A DNA stretch of 64,000 bases. Origin: Eleusine coracana subsp. coracana. Its lineage: Eukaryota > Streptophyta > Magnoliopsida > Poales > Poaceae. Positions within the stretch are counted from its first letter, which is position 1, and every line of letters begins with the position of its first letter. The stretch spans positions 50,605,511 to 50,669,510 of the forward strand of contig CM064424.1 of assembly GCA_032690845.1 (NCBI GenBank), in the 5' to 3' direction. Of the stretch, positions 22,958 through 35,963 are shown piece by piece. The position numbers and the translations under genes were made by a program. The notes under the pieces are model-generated. The model was not told the origin of the DNA and did no database searches. It saw only the letters and a list, made by a program, of their open reading frames with translations.

Positions 22958-23717
22958 TTTGAACTCGTGGCTTTTCAATCTCCTCCTCTGAGCTTGTAAG
23001 GCCTTCGCTTGAAGTGAGGTCGACATCGCTCAAGGCGGCAATGCAGGCGCGTGCAATGGCCTTGGCGAACTTCTTAAAGTTCTTGCCCTTCTTGTAGAAG
23101 CGGTTCTTCTTCTGCTTGAAGTCTTCAGTGTTGTTGTCATGATACTCGGCCTTCTTCTTCTTCTTGGGACAATCAGCGATGAAGTGTCTCGGGTCACCGC
23201 ACTCGAAGCAGGTTCTTGAACCACCTCCTCTTCTCTCCTTACAGTTGTTGTAGAACTTCTTGAACTTCCTTGTGAGCAAGGACAGCTCCGCATCAGGATT
23301 GCACTCCATCTGTTCATCGGAAGCTGCAACAAGAGAAGACAGAGCAAACTCCAAAGAAGACTTGTCAGGTGAGGGTTTAGTTCCATAAGAAGAATCACTA
23401 TGACTACCCTTCTGAGAGCTAGAAAGCAAAGCCATGCTAGAAGCAGGATTAACATGATTAGGATGAGATTTCCTAGAGAGTTCATGAAATTTCAGCTTTC
23501 TATATAGTTGCTCACAGTTGAAGGTGTTGAAGTCAGCAGTTTCTTCTAGAGCAGCAATTTTAACCCCCCAAATATTTTCATCAAATGAGTACATCAGTTG
23601 CTTAGCTCTATCATTATCATTGTACACATGGTTACCACAAGCCTGCAAGTTGCACACAATTGCCTCAAACCTGCCAAAGGTGTCATCTAGTGACTCGCCA
23701 GGTTTTCTATATTTCAT
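22958..23717 (-). pseudogene. Copia gag, C-terminal half in inverted orientation
   Basis: Read on - from 23717: KPGESLDDTFGRFEAIVCNL, then a Ser-rich linker, a zinc knuckle CFECGDPRHFIADC (about 23210-23170) and a Lys-rich, then Ser/Glu-rich tail ending about 22970. This is exactly the part of Gag missing after the N-terminal half at 22957. The open frame has no stop over 250 codons. The last residues of the ORF (after EEEIEKPR) are only the antisense of the N-terminal half and are not protein. Confidence 0.85.
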
Positions 23718-26700
23718 TGGTCGAGATATGTGTCACACTTCAACATCGGTTGGTGTCTTGCTCACTTCACCATTGACTAGCATGAGTTTGTCTTAGGCTC
23801 CATTGGTTGCCATGCACTTTGCACCATGCCATCGACTCAGCTACAGTGACAATACTTGTATATACTGGGAGTCAATGGATGGCTCTACCGTGTTTCAGCT
23901 TACAGATAATATTGATAGGACAATCAATATAGAAGAAGCTTGCAATATTTTGCTCAGGAAGAATGGTGATGGTATTATTGGGAATCGAGATGATTAATAA
24001 AGATGCCAATGAAGTTGATAGTTCTGAGGATATATTTGCAGACTAAGGTGATGGATCCATCGGCTGTAGTATGATGGTATGATGGTGGTTGAGCCGATGA
24101 TAGTTGAAAGACTGTAGCAGAGTATTGTCCAGGCAATATTATCGGCGGGATCAGGTTGAGAAGGGAGTTTGAAGTCGTTAACATATAGTCATGGTAGCAG
24201 CTGCATTGAATCTAGTGCCTACAAGACGTATCTTCAATCATTTGAGACACCAGCGTGTCCTCTAAGTTCAAAGGACCAAGTGCAGAGTCGACTTTATGAT
24301 CATATCGTCTCGGGGGGCAAAGCCGATATGGATGATTGCATCTGGTGGGAGAGACTCTATGCCAACACTTCATTCCAATGGTTGGGATTTTTCTTTGATG
24401 AAGATGTGAAGCTGATGCCCATAATTGTTTCTTCCAGAGTCAGTTCTTATAATGCATAGACTCGGGGGGCATTGGTTGTCAGAATAGAAGCATGGTGATG
24501 TGATTCATCTCTAGTCTCTGATGGATTCGTATCTTGTAGAAAACTAAAAGAGTCCCATCGGCTAGAATGTGTTTTTATTCACTCCATCAGCAGGCGGCTT
24601 GCACTCATCAACCATTGGTTATGATTCTTCTTCATGAACAATGATGAGGAGGAGTGCAATGTATCATCTATCGGTTAATCATGCTGATGGCCATTGTGCA
24701 CTGGTGAACAACATATTGAGGAACATGATGTATCGATGGTGGTATGCATTGAATGATACCCAGAATATAATCTTCATAACATATTTTGGGTCATTTGTTG
24801 TGAAGCCAATGCGTGGTTATATCAGGAGAAGATGTTCAATCTCGAATTTATCCCACCATCGACTGGTATGTGTCATTATATATTTACCATATAGGTTGAT
24901 TTATTGTTATTTACTCCATCAACTAGCATGCGTTTGTGCATTCTATTATCATTTGGCATATGTTCCTGTACTCTGTTGGTTGGCATATGGTCTACTCTCC
25001 ATCATCGACCGGCGTCTTGTTACACCATTGGCTAGGAAAGGAAGATACTGTAGTCTCAGCTATGAAACTCAAGGCAGGGGAGTTGGCCGATGTTGTCATC
25101 AACGTTCAAGTTATTTTGAAGATTTCAAGGAAAATAGACTGGAGAGGGCCAGGTTATTAGCCTGGGAGTTGGGATATATTGGTGCAATGGCAGTTGGAGA
25201 ATATAAGCCGATGCGGTGGTTTAGCTGATGGCGATCAAGATGTTATGGCAGGAAATTGTGTTGAGAATATTGTAGCAATCAATCATACACGAGCCACTTG
25301 AAGAAGTCGATGGAGTTTGTATGGTGCTAGCGTCATTGTGAGTGGCTGATGGTTAATCACGGAGTCAAGTTTTCAATTTTTCTTTGCATGCATGACTGCA
25401 GAAGGTGCGACAAAGCTCACCAGGCAATATCTCAGACAGCCAGCAGTAGTCAATCGAGTTCAGAGTCATGGTCCGCATCGACTGGAGTCTCTTTATCCTT
25501 TGATTGAGCATGGAGCAGTACAGCTTGTTGGAGATATGCCCAAGAGACAATACGGATTTGATCCGTATGTGAGGGTCATACGGATATTGATCCGTGTGAG
25601 AAATTAGTCCACTAATGGACCAACTAGTCGAGGCCCATTAGAAGGGTCTATTTAAGTGGAGGAGGGGCTTAAGGCGCAGGGGATTCCACCAGTCCTTAAC
25701 CCTAGCCGTCGTGCTCCTCTTTCTCGCCCACAAAACCCTAACCGTGTTGCCGGTGCTAGCACGCCGCGCACGGTGCTCCAACCCCGTACGTGTGGATACC
25801 GCGAGGAGGCGCTGCTGCTGCTGCGGTGCCGACGGCTGGACTAGAAGGAGACGATTGACGTGATCGACTACTTCCTCTACACCGACGCGCGACTACGTTG
25901 GATCGAGCTGCTCCAACATTCGCTTCCGCTCCGCCTGCGCGTCTAGTGGTAACGATCCATGATCCTCTCTTGCAAGGTTTCCTGTTTGAACGGTAGAAAT
26001 TTTATATGCTATCGTAGCCTACCCGTTCCCCAACACAGCTTGGGTAGTCAAAGTTTTGGAATCACACTGGCAGCACGTATTAAAGAACCAGACTGATCAT
26101 TATGACAGAGAAGAGAAGAATTGCCAGCAGCTAGGACTCAGCAGATTTCGTTTTTCAAGTATCGGCTTTCATTTATATCTACTCATCCATTTGTTCTGAG
26201 CATCAGACCATTAGGAGGGAAAATTCATTATCATCTAAGAGTGTGCATCGGTAATTTGAAGCAGGAAATAAGGCTTTGATTCCTTCTCTCAGTGGGCTCC
26301 ACTATTTTTATATTGAACCATGGTCTGAAAATCAAGAAGTCGATCAGTTTTCCCTACTCATCGACCGGCTTCTTCCTCATCGAGATGCAAGGTTCCTGGG
26401 CTTCTATCTTTCCATCGGTAGCATGCATGCTCCACATTTCGGCCATATCAAAAATCAAGGTCAAGATAAAGCTGCTAGTCGATGTGTCGATTGGCTGATG
26501 ACGAGGTTCGGGGGGCTCATAATATAGGCTTGGAATTTTCAATATGATTCAGCAAGTACTGTTGCCAAGATCTCAATTGCTAAGACTCAGGAGCTCATCT
26601 GGCAATGTGCAATAGAGGAATTATTATCATATTTTATTGGGTGACTCAAGGCCAAGCCGATATTTGGACACATCATGTGAAGACAACCGGTGTCATTTTT

Positions 26701-28360
26701 ATTATTTTGCTATCAGTTGATATATGTGTTGCCTATATTTTCCACCATCGGCTAGCATGTGTTTTTATTAGTCACTTCATTAGCTGGTATATTTTTTGCT
26801 CTCCACCATCAGCTGGTTATGTTGCTTTTATTTACTTCACCCATCGACTGCATGGAGAATATCAGGAATTATATCTGGGCTGATGGTAAGCTGGTGCAGC
26901 TTGAGAAGGATTAGATGGAGTTAGATCTTGTTATGCTGATACATCCAAACTTGTCCTTCTCCATCGACCGAGTTAGAAAAATTGGTATTGGCTGGTGTGC
27001 ATACGATGGAGAGAATACGAGTGTACTTTGGTGTTTGAAACAAGGGAGATAAGTCTTGTTGAAAAACTGCAATAATCCAGCAAGTTAGCCCAGTAACAAT
27101 TAACGACATACTTACAAAGCACCGGGAGGTGGAAAGTCGATCTTTATCGACTCCGATATTTCAAGCGTAAGAAATAAAGGCCGATGAGAATAGTGACTTC
27201 CTAGGAGCGACCATGGTTGCATGTGCTTTGTTTTCTTTTCACCATCGACTGATGTTGCGAACCTGTTGTGAAGTCAATACTTGATATTGATAGCAGGTCC
27301 TGTTTAAAGAACAAATGTTGAGAAGATTAGTAAATAAGTTTCTATCCATCAGCGACTCAGAGCTAACAACATGTTGAGTGTCCTTGTCAGATGCCTACTC
27401 ATCTTGTGCCAGTCAGTTTACTCATCGACTTGATGGTTTGTTGCCAATGCCTTGATATGAGCCTGTTCAACATAATGATGGCCGATAGAATTATTTATAT
27501 CACTTTGGAGCAATGTCTGGAAATATACTTGCAAAGTGGGCTCAGTTATGCTGATTCGTGTCAGATTAAAGATACTGCAGATGGGCAGATGATGAAGAGG
27601 TTGATTCAGTGAACTCCATTGGCATTGGCTACCGGCTAGCCTACATAGAAAAAATCCTTATCGGCTAAATGCATGCAGATATGAGACAAGGTGGGCCATA
27701 ATGTGTTTATTTCTAGACATGACGAATGGAGAAACTGGTCACTTATTCATCAGTTGTCTTCAAATCTTCGAATCTGGGCTGTGAGTGTTCAAGTACCTCT
27801 ATATGGATGAGAACTAAATCATGATTTAAAGTGAGCTGATGCGTAACATGGTCTTATCAATTCTACATCAATATGCATCGGCTTGCCAACGTGAAGCACT
27901 CGAAGACAGTTAGCTCACCATGTTTTAAGTATAATTGAGTTAACTGATATGGCCACTGGTACGCAATCATGGAGTAATGTGGTCTTCTTGGTTTGAGTTA
28001 CATGGTCTCAGGCTAAAAGAATTACATTGGAAAAGATCTCGGGGCAGACAATATGTGTTAAGTGATGCTAGAGAAATTATCGTGATTGGGTGATTCAAGC
28101 CAATTCGATGTGTGGGCACATCACATGAAGACGTCTTATGTTATTTTTCAATATTACACCATCAGATACTATGTTTCATAAGAGGGAAGGAGTCGATGTC
28201 CATAAATTTTTCTTCTGGAACAGTCTAAAATCGACCCGGGAGGCATCGGCACTCAGAATGGAGGCAATGGGATAACGGATCTTCGAAAAGAGTTGCTTCA
28301 GTGTGCTAAGGAAAATAATTTTGAAATATAATATATTATATTCCGAAACTGGGGGGCATG
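23718..28360 (+). other. Element C internal 3' part, non-coding, with short dispersed repeats
   Basis: I see no convincing gene. From about 23796 the sequence has the character of the 3' part of a Ty3-like element, and it ends in the polypurine tract AACTGGGGGGCATG before the LTR at 28361. CCATCGACTGGCATGTG-like segments recur (about 24861, 24918, 25003, 26741, 26791, 26837, 27241). A solo copia-type LTR interrupts it at 25526-26035. The first 78 bp (23718-23795) are unassigned. Gag and pol of this element are missing. Confidence 0.5.
25526..26035 (+). repeat. Solo LTR, copia-type (510 bp) with target duplication CAGCT
   Basis: Starts TGTTGGAGATATGCCC and ends GTTCCCCAACA, with the inverted end TGTTGG/CCAACA. 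It is flanked by CAGCT at 25521-25525 and 26036-26040. A TATA-like CTATTTAAGTGG lies at about 25648. There is no internal region. The start resembles Angela/BARE-like copia LTRs of grasses, but this assignment is from memory of the motif only. Formation by LTR-LTR recombination is the usual route. Confidence 0.88.
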
Positions 28361-31300
28361 TGTTGACACCGAATTTTGGCAAATCCGTATTAATTATCAA
28401 ATTTGGCAAGAGATGTTTGAGCTGGCTAAGTTTGGTTTCTGGTCGTATTGAAGTCAAGCTCATGCGTGATGAAGAGAAAGGAAGGAGATGTGTTTGCGTC
28501 CAATACAGGGAAGGGACTCATGTATGGAGTGATTCTATCAAAGGACAGTTGTGTATTAAGGAAAAGGGAGCAGATGTGGAAAAGAAAGCAGATATGGTGG
28601 CCTCAAAATATCATGTTTCGCCAGAATAAAACATAAGAAGATTTGTTCCAAGGAAAGGCCAAAGGCGATTGGTTATAGAAGGAAGTAATCGTATTTCCTA
28701 GAATGGGCGCATGGGTAGATGAAGGCCACACGCATAAGATTTGCCTAATTTAGAGATTAGCAAATGACCGGAATAATTTATTATTGTATTGCCTGAGTCA
28801 TGATAGGTTGTAATTAGTTGCATTCATGTATCAGCTAGACTTTTGAGTTGGTTTGTAATTTAATTAGGTAGGGTCGGTGGTAAGCCTACGTGCTATATAT
28901 GTCCAGGACCGATGCTTCTATAAAGGTATCTCTTGATCAATATACAACTTCGGTGCATTGTCAACCCTAGAAATAGGTATACCCCAACAGGTTCTTCGTC
29001 TGGAGCGGGCTCTCCGTGATAGATGTTGGACTCGTCACTCCGGCGGGTTTGTCGTCATGAAGCAAACTACATCGACTGGTTCAACCTCGACGACATGGTG
29101 GAGGACTTGCCACCCCGGTGATCGTGGCGACCTGCCCAGGACTGTCTCGGTGCAAACCGATCTTCTGGTTAGTTTGCCGTGATTGCTAGTTATCCGGTAT
29201 ACTAGATCTTTCTAGGTTATTTTGCTAGGATTAGCTGCATACTATCATGGAAAAACCAATCTATTATGGTTAATTCCAGCGATTTAATCTAGTCTGATCT
29301 GTATATTCGAGTCACCTCTGAATAGATCTTAACAATTAGATCTAGTACTGTGTGGGCCTTTGTTCGTTTCAAGAACTATCTCGTCTCAGATCGATCTTCT
29401 GGGATATCTAGAACTGTCTCGGTTAAGTCTGATCTTCTAGTTGGACAACCATACAAGAACGATCTCGTCGCGAGGGTCTATTCAGGGTATCATCGGAGTG
29501 TTTCGCCTAGGAGTTATCTGGTTACTAGCAGCAGCCATAGATATTCACATGTTTAGTTCTTTTTTATAGGCTCTGGTTCATCGACTATTGGTCCATCGGC
29601 TTTAGGTATTGCACTAGTCTTATTTATCTACCCGATTGTTGCCCATAAAACCCAATATCGGCCACCAACCGATAAGGAAATCAAGGTAAAGACCAAAGTT
29701 TAATAAATATTTTCTTAAACTAATAAAGTTCCACGAGTTTTGGTGAAATATGTGTTTACATGTACAAAAGGGCCAAAATATGCAAAAACATGAAGAAACA
29801 CCCTGTCGGCCGATCATGGCTGTAAAATAGCCATTTTCCACCGACCGACAGGGTCATAACGACTCAAATCAGGACCCGACCGGTAGGGTCATAACGGCTG
29901 AAATAAAGACCCGGCCGACAAGGTCGTATAAGGCTAAAATCAGCCACCTGGCTGATCAAACCGGAGTCACTATTAGGCTGATCATCGGACCTGGCAGATT
30001 CTGCAAAACACTCCACCATGATGTCGTATTCTCCTACTAGACCAAAAGTGATGAAATATGGCTTAGGAAAAGAGGCCAACAAGTGACCTAACCAGGAGAA
30101 GTCACAAGGCGACACGGAAGGGGTCGGCACCCGGCCAAGGTCGCCGCCTGGCCTAGGCCGCCGCTGGGCCTAGCATGCCGCTCGGCCTAGTTTGCCGCCC
30201 GCCTAGGGTTGCCACCCGGGGGTTGCCAGCCCAAGAGGCCTAATGGCCCCAAAATGAAGAAGTCGGTGGGAACTGACCAAACAACCAACTTCGGGATCAA
30301 ATCTAAGCCGTCCAAGAGGAGTCGTTCGCAAACCAACATGATTTGAGGGCCGCTCGGCCTAGGCCGCCGCCCGGCACACATGGCCATCCGGCCTTGCCCG
30401 CCGCCCGGTGGACCGACTTTTTCCTACTGACTCTTCTTCACCTACAAATACCCCCCGGCCCATCACCACCTATAAATAGTGGAGAATTCGGGAGAAAATA
30501 ATCAAGCAACACATCAAGGAGTTCATTTCCCACTACTTGTGCCACAATGTAGAATAGGTTAGTTAGTCAAGAGTTAGAGTCTAGTTGAGAGCATCGCTCA
30601 GGATTCCGGAATCGTCTCGGAGTCTTGGTATGAGCCCTCTTGTATCTTTTCTCCTTTGTAAGACTTATCTATTATCGATATAATTATTTTCCCTTTATAT
30701 CTTGTCAAGTATTTATTTTAATTTAGTTATTTCCTCAAGTTACAATTATCAGGAAGAAACATTGATGCGTAGTTCATGGGTTTCCCGTCTGGGATTTAAT
30801 TAAGTTTAGTTCTTTCTGAGACTTAGACTTGGTTATTTCCCAACTATTCTTCCGCTCGATCAACAGAAGAATATCTAGTGTAGGCGTAGGTGCGATGCCT
30901 AAGTTAACGCTAGCTGGATTTGCATTCGTCCCCACGAGCTGTGTGGTAGGCGGCAGGTGGTGGTAGTCATGTCTATCCCTCTAGTAATCCACCACGTTCG
31001 GGCCATCTTAGTCAGGGTTGTCTAGCGATAGCGTAATCACTAGTAGAGAGGTTAGTTACCGACCCATATTTGTGAAATGTTTTCGTGCCCTGAAGTGAGC
31101 TAATAGGTGAAAGACTCGAGGCTGTACCAAGAAATTGGTGTAAACACTCAACCCGAGTAACTAGGATTTGACACTTGACTTAGATATATTAGGAAGGTAT
31201 ACTTTTTAGGAATCTTAGACTTAGACTCGCTGTCCTCTTGGCTAGCTTAACCGATCTTTTTATTTATCTTAGTGTAGATTTCTCCTGTGTTGCTACCCAT

Positions 31301-31982
31301 ACTATTATTATTAAACATCCTTACCCCTATCTTTGGCTAGCTGGTATAATTCTTATAGTTATATCTAGGTTAAACTAAGATAATCTTACGCCTACCTTCC
31401 ATGAGAAAAATAAATACGATACCTTAGAATACTCCCGGGTGAAATGCTACAATGGTGTTCCATGTGCTTGTGGATTAATTCACATTATTCTTAAAGCATC
31501 ACAAACGCCAACAAATATTTCTAGCGTCGTACCAGGAATAGTGATATTCTTGATGCGATGTTAAGAAATACCAACACAGATGAATTTATTTATTTATCAG
31601 TATATTGTATCTGCTAAGTATCGTGATTTTATTAACTGGCCGACATAATATTAATTGTTATGATTAGTCTAGTGTACATCAGCATGTACATTTATGCTTT
31701 ATGTTATTAATATAAAGACGATGCTCAATCATGTACTTAGCCTACATTGACTCTATTTCTGGATCGACTCTGTGCCTACATCGACATAATCTTCATCAAC
31801 TCTCCGCCTGGAGGCTATTGTCCGTTGACTCGCAGGCGCATACCTTGTCAGTTGAATGGTCAAACTGACTGGCACGCCACACACCATCTACCGCGCTCCA
31901 TTGGACCTACACTGGAGCTAAGTAGATCTCCCAGGCCTCGTGTTTGCACGTAGAGGGTCGACTGTTGATATCCGCATCAATA
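28361..31982 (+). repeat. Element C 3' LTR, split by a solo LTR
   Basis: Begins TGTTGACACCGAATTTTGGC after a G-rich polypurine tract. It resembles the G LTR in its start, in a shared CTAGTTATCCGGTA segment (29187) and in the AGATCTCCCAGG segment near the end (31924). The exact end is uncertain because the last bases have decayed (about CATCAATA, 31982). It is interrupted at 29637-31576. TATA-like CTATATATGTCC is at about 28891. Confidence 0.65.
29637..31576 (+). repeat. Solo LTR (1940 bp) inside the C LTR
   Basis: Starts TGTTGCCCATAAAACC and ends AATACCAACA. The flanks are CCGAT (29632-29636) and CAGAT (31577-31581), a target duplication with one change. CTATAAATAGTGG at about 30470 is a clear TATA box on +. 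Upstream of it are three 35-bp tandem units (29843-29945) and GC-rich GCCGCCCGGCCTAGG-like units (30140-30215, 30350-30415). There is no internal region. The family is not recognised. Confidence 0.75.
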
Positions 31983-32558
31983 GCCATGTGCACCTTCAAT
32001 CGCCACCATCGGTTTTGAGGCCCAAACCGGAAAACCGCCTTGCACGCTTCTCAAAGTGTGACTTCTCGATGTTGACATGTGTCACCTTGTCCCGCGATCC
32101 TGGCCACCAATAAGTCTCTCCCGGTCCTTGTCCATCGGGCTCCCTTGTCACTTGTACCGGCATACCACTCGCCTTGACTTAGTCAACACACCGTTTTCAT
32201 CACCATCATGGTTTTGAGGATCAACCGCGAAACCATCCATGCTTCTCGCCTCTCCATGTGTACGGTGTACACTTGACTTCACCCGGCATCCCGATCGTCC
32301 GGCCCCAAGTCCCCTACTTGTGCCCGATCCTCTTGCCGTTGACCGCCAAGTCGACTCTATTGACCTACACATCATGAGACAAGCAAACACATTTCCCATC
32401 TCCTACAACATCACCAATACTTCCACCAACTTCGGTTAGTCAAAACCATGACATGCACAAACTTATGCAATCCCCAAATTTGGCATTTCAACTCAAACAC
32501 GGAATCAACCAAAGTCAATTTCTCATCACATATTGCAAACCATGACAACGGTTTTTCA
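31983..32558 (-). repeat. D 3' LTR, truncated (first ~576 bp)
   Basis: Read on - it starts TGAAAAACCG at 32558 after the polypurine tract and follows D1's LTR from 20751 to about 21339. It ends where element C's LTR stops. Confidence 0.85.
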
Positions 32559-33960
32559 ATCTCCCCCTTGATGAGTATATTGATAACACTGAATGCACAA
32601 GCTTAGAGATTTGAAATGCGAAACCAAATAAGCACATCCAAATGGTCAAACCGCAAAGAAAAGGTGAAAAGTAGCCATCTAGCAAAGTAGGGATCACAAA
32701 ACCAAGTATTGGCAAAGAAAGCAACTTGAGATGCAAAGAGTGTGAAACGCAGTAGCCATCTAGCAATGTAGGGATCACAAAACCAAGAGTTGGCAAAGAA
32801 AGCGACTTGAGATGTAAAGAGTGTGAAAGACGCAAGAAAACAGTCAAGAACATGATATGCTCATGTAATGCAAAATGGATCATTTAATGTTTCTTAGCAT
32901 TATTTGTGCATGACCCAATATTTTCTTCCCCTTTGGCAATGAACTCATCAAAGAGGCAAAAGAACAGGCAAACATGTAATGCATGAAAATGCAAACCTAA
33001 GGAGCTTCAACAATTATGCAAACAAGCATTTAACCTTGCTTATCATAAACATAGAGCCATGAAGTGTGAAAGCAATAGCTCACAATCATACAAAGATAAA
33101 ACATAGATAGCAAGGCATAAACACCAAGAGCTATACAAGCTAAGCAGAAAGATTAACTAGTTGAGATAGAATCGAATTTGCTTATCATGAGAAAAGCTAG
33201 CACCACATGTGTATGTACTCCCAACCAAGGCAAAACAAGCATCAAGTGAATCATAAAAAAACTAGCCAGTCTCAATATCAACCAAGGCAACAAGCATTCG
33301 CTAAAAGGAAGCTCTACAAACACTCACACATGTAATAGAGACTCACAAGAAAAGAGAAAAACATTATTCTTATGCGATCCTCATGTAGCTTCTAATCCAT
33401 GCGGAGGGTCGCACGACTGGGTACGACAAACACCCTGAGGTTTCGAAGCACAATCAACTTATTTTTCAAATTAAAAGCAAAAAGATGAGCATGCCTTTGC
33501 GACAAATGGAACACATGTTCCCACAATGTTCTATCACGAGCTAAATATTCACAAAGTCACATTTCGCAAACACGAGGTGTCAAAGCCAAGATATCCTCTA
33601 AACTAGCCTCAACACATATTCCAACAATGAAAGCAATTATACACATGGTGAGCAATTTTTAACAGGATTAGTTCATGAGTTTCACAAAAAGCCAAGTTTA
33701 CCTTTAAGATTAGCGAGTTGCTCAAATGAGTCTATAACAGGCCATCAAAAAAATCTAAGCATGAGAGATTACCATCATATCCACACAACTTAGCTCAAGC
33801 TCAATCATAGCAAAGAGAAATGCAAGAATGCATAAGAATCAAAGATCATCTACCAATGCATATATTACATATGAGATGCAATGCAAAAAAAGATAAGATA
33901 CATATATACAAGCGAACACGAACTCCCTCTCGAATGATGCTATAAGGGTGGCAAACACTA
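32559..33960 (-). other. D 3' internal part, non-coding, with polypurine tract
   Basis: The polypurine tract AAGGGGGAGAT (minus strand) is at 32559-32569. The rest is AT-rich and has no believable ORF. A roughly 105-bp segment (GTAGCCATCTAGCAA...GTGAAA) occurs twice in tandem at about 32671-32830. Confidence 0.65.
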
Positions 33961-34127
33961 AGCTCCCCCCAAAGAAAAGCGAATCAAGATGCTGAGTACC
34001 AAAGACCAAACTCAAGGGTGAATTTGAGATACCTGAAGATGCGCTTGACAGCCTTACGATGAGTCATCCTAGGGGAAGCCAGAAAGCGAGCACAAAGACA
34101 CACTACAAAGTGTATGTCGGGCCTTGT
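33961..34127 (-). pseudogene. D copia RNase H-side piece of pol
   Basis: Read on -, from the CTTGT duplication: RPDIHF follows, then VVCLCARF and KRIFRYLK, the classical copia segment after RT. It ends in a stop near 33960. It is the continuation of the pol at 48085-50668. Confidence 0.85.
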
Positions 34128-35949
34128 TGTGACACCCTAGGTGTCTCACTCCTATTTAACAAGCATGAAGAGCACAAATCATGAAACATATAGCATAAAA
34201 TTATGAAGCCTCACATCAATTATTTAAATTAATTCTAGGTAATCAAAAACCCTGCAAAACAAAATGTGAGCCAAATGAAATTTTATTATACAACATAAGC
34301 CAACTAAATTCATAATCAAATCAGTAATATTAAGATATAATTTTATGAATTTAATGAGCATTTTACCATATTTGGAAATACCACAAATAATTAATTAAAG
34401 TATAAAAACCTATCACAATGGGGAGTTAATTATAAAAGAACTATAAAAATTCTGACCAAATGGGTCCTACCAGAGCACCGGGATTAGGGGGTTCAGAGAA
34501 AAATTGCTTTTCTTCCTCCTCTCACTAGCGCAGAGCTTTCTCTCTGCCGACGCCTTCCCTCTCCCCCGCACGCCACCGCCTGCACACCCCCGCCTCAGAA
34601 CTCCTCACACGCAACAGTGCCGCTGACCCTCCTCTTCTGTCCTATCTGTCACCCTTTGTCGTCGCACGCGCCCAACTGTCTCCGCTCCCCTCTGCGCCAT
34701 TGCCATGATCTCCGGAAAAACTTCAATGCCAAGCACTCCTACCGCTCCCCCTTGCTCAACCACACCCAACTAAGCACACTCAACCCGTGACCCCTCTCCG
34801 AAGCTCTCTCACTTCAACGCTGCCCTCTGCTCTCCCCATTTCCTCCCCTCTGCACTCTGCTCCTCCCCACCATCAACGAGCTAGCTTGAGATCGAGTTCC
34901 GCCTCCCCCCACTCCTCCCCGAATCGAGCCAGAGACATAAATTGCTACACACAAACCCACTCCCCATCCCCATGTTCTTGCTCAGCTGAAACCGAGCGCG
35001 CCTTGGCCGAATTGAAGAAGAACCAAGGTGAACCCCTCCGGCGACCTCCTTCGCCGCGGGCCGAAATTCCTCGCCCCTAGTAAGCCTCGTCTCCTCCTTC
35101 CACTTCTCCCACGCGCGCAAACCATCTACGTGTTTCCCTGACCTCTTTCCCCTTTGTTTCCTCCACCGGAGTTGACCGCATTCCGACTTGTCCCCTCGCC
35201 GCTGCCCTGTTTCAGACCAACCGACACCGCCTCCACGATGAGTTCCTACCTCCAGTCCTCCCCAACACCAACCACCATCATGCCGACGCCCATCTCATCC
35301 CCGTGAAGCTGTAGGAGCCGGCCCCAACGGTTTTAGTGCTCCAAGCCATTGCCCCAACATCACCGAACCTTCCTCTTCCACCGCCTCTCACTGACGACCA
35401 CCTCCCGGTGAGAACCTGACCCCGCGAACCCCTCCACTTCCTTTGCCGTGATTGACAAATAAAACTTGATAGAACTAATAGGTTGCTTAGTGCGAGTCCT
35501 TTTAAACAAGCCACCTATTAGAGCCTTTGCATGAGTTGGTGTCCGATGGGTAAGTCTTACAGAGTAATTAGTACTCAGGCTTTGTGCCATTGTGTTTTTC
35601 AGGTAATGAAGAAATAGAATTGCCTGTAGATGTGATGCCCTGGGACAAGCAAGTGCCTGAGGGTTGGACCGCCCACTAGGAGTCCGACTCGCCGCCGTAG
35701 TGATGTTGCTTGTTGCTAGGGTGATGGTCCTTCGGGCATGGATCACCACCAGGCTGTACCGTCGAGCGTAGTTCTTTTATGTATTTGCTTCCACTGTTTC
35801 AAAACATTTATGAACTTGTATTAATTCCGCTGGGCTCTGAATCATCGTATTAATGTAATATTCAACTTAAATTAGATCAATGTTGTATTATCAAGTATCT
35901 GCGCTATTAGCACTGTCGAGACCTTGATCCTCCGGGAAGGGGCGCCACA
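34128..35949 (+). repeat. B 5' LTR, internally deleted (1822 bp)
   Basis: Starts TGTGACACCCTAGG and ends GGGGCGCCACA. Against the 3' LTR it lacks about 115 bp near 34482 and about 1.8 kb at 35453 (matching 45766-47588). The C/T-rich block 34500-35450 has long frames in several phases that I regard as non-coding. Confidence 0.9.
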
Positions 35950-35951
35950 GC

Positions 35952-35963
35952 TGATATCAGAGC
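35952..35963 (+). other. B primer-binding site
   Basis: TGATATCAGAGC, one mismatch from TGGTATCAGAGC (initiator Met tRNA), two bases after the LTR. Confidence 0.88.

Noticed and set aside
22920..22970. C-terminal residues of the minus-strand gag ORF after EEEIEKPR
   Set aside because: They are the antisense of the plus-strand gag half beyond the inversion point, not part of the protein.
24641..25228. A 195-codon ORF in element C
   Set aside because: It is rich in Tyr/His/Cys without a domain, in a region full of degenerate short repeats; codon use looks random.
34787..35080. Pro/Ser-rich ORFs in the C/T-rich part of the B LTRs (also 44762-46057)
   Set aside because: Long frames exist in several phases on both strands because of base composition. 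The two LTR copies do not keep a common frame, and no domain is visible.
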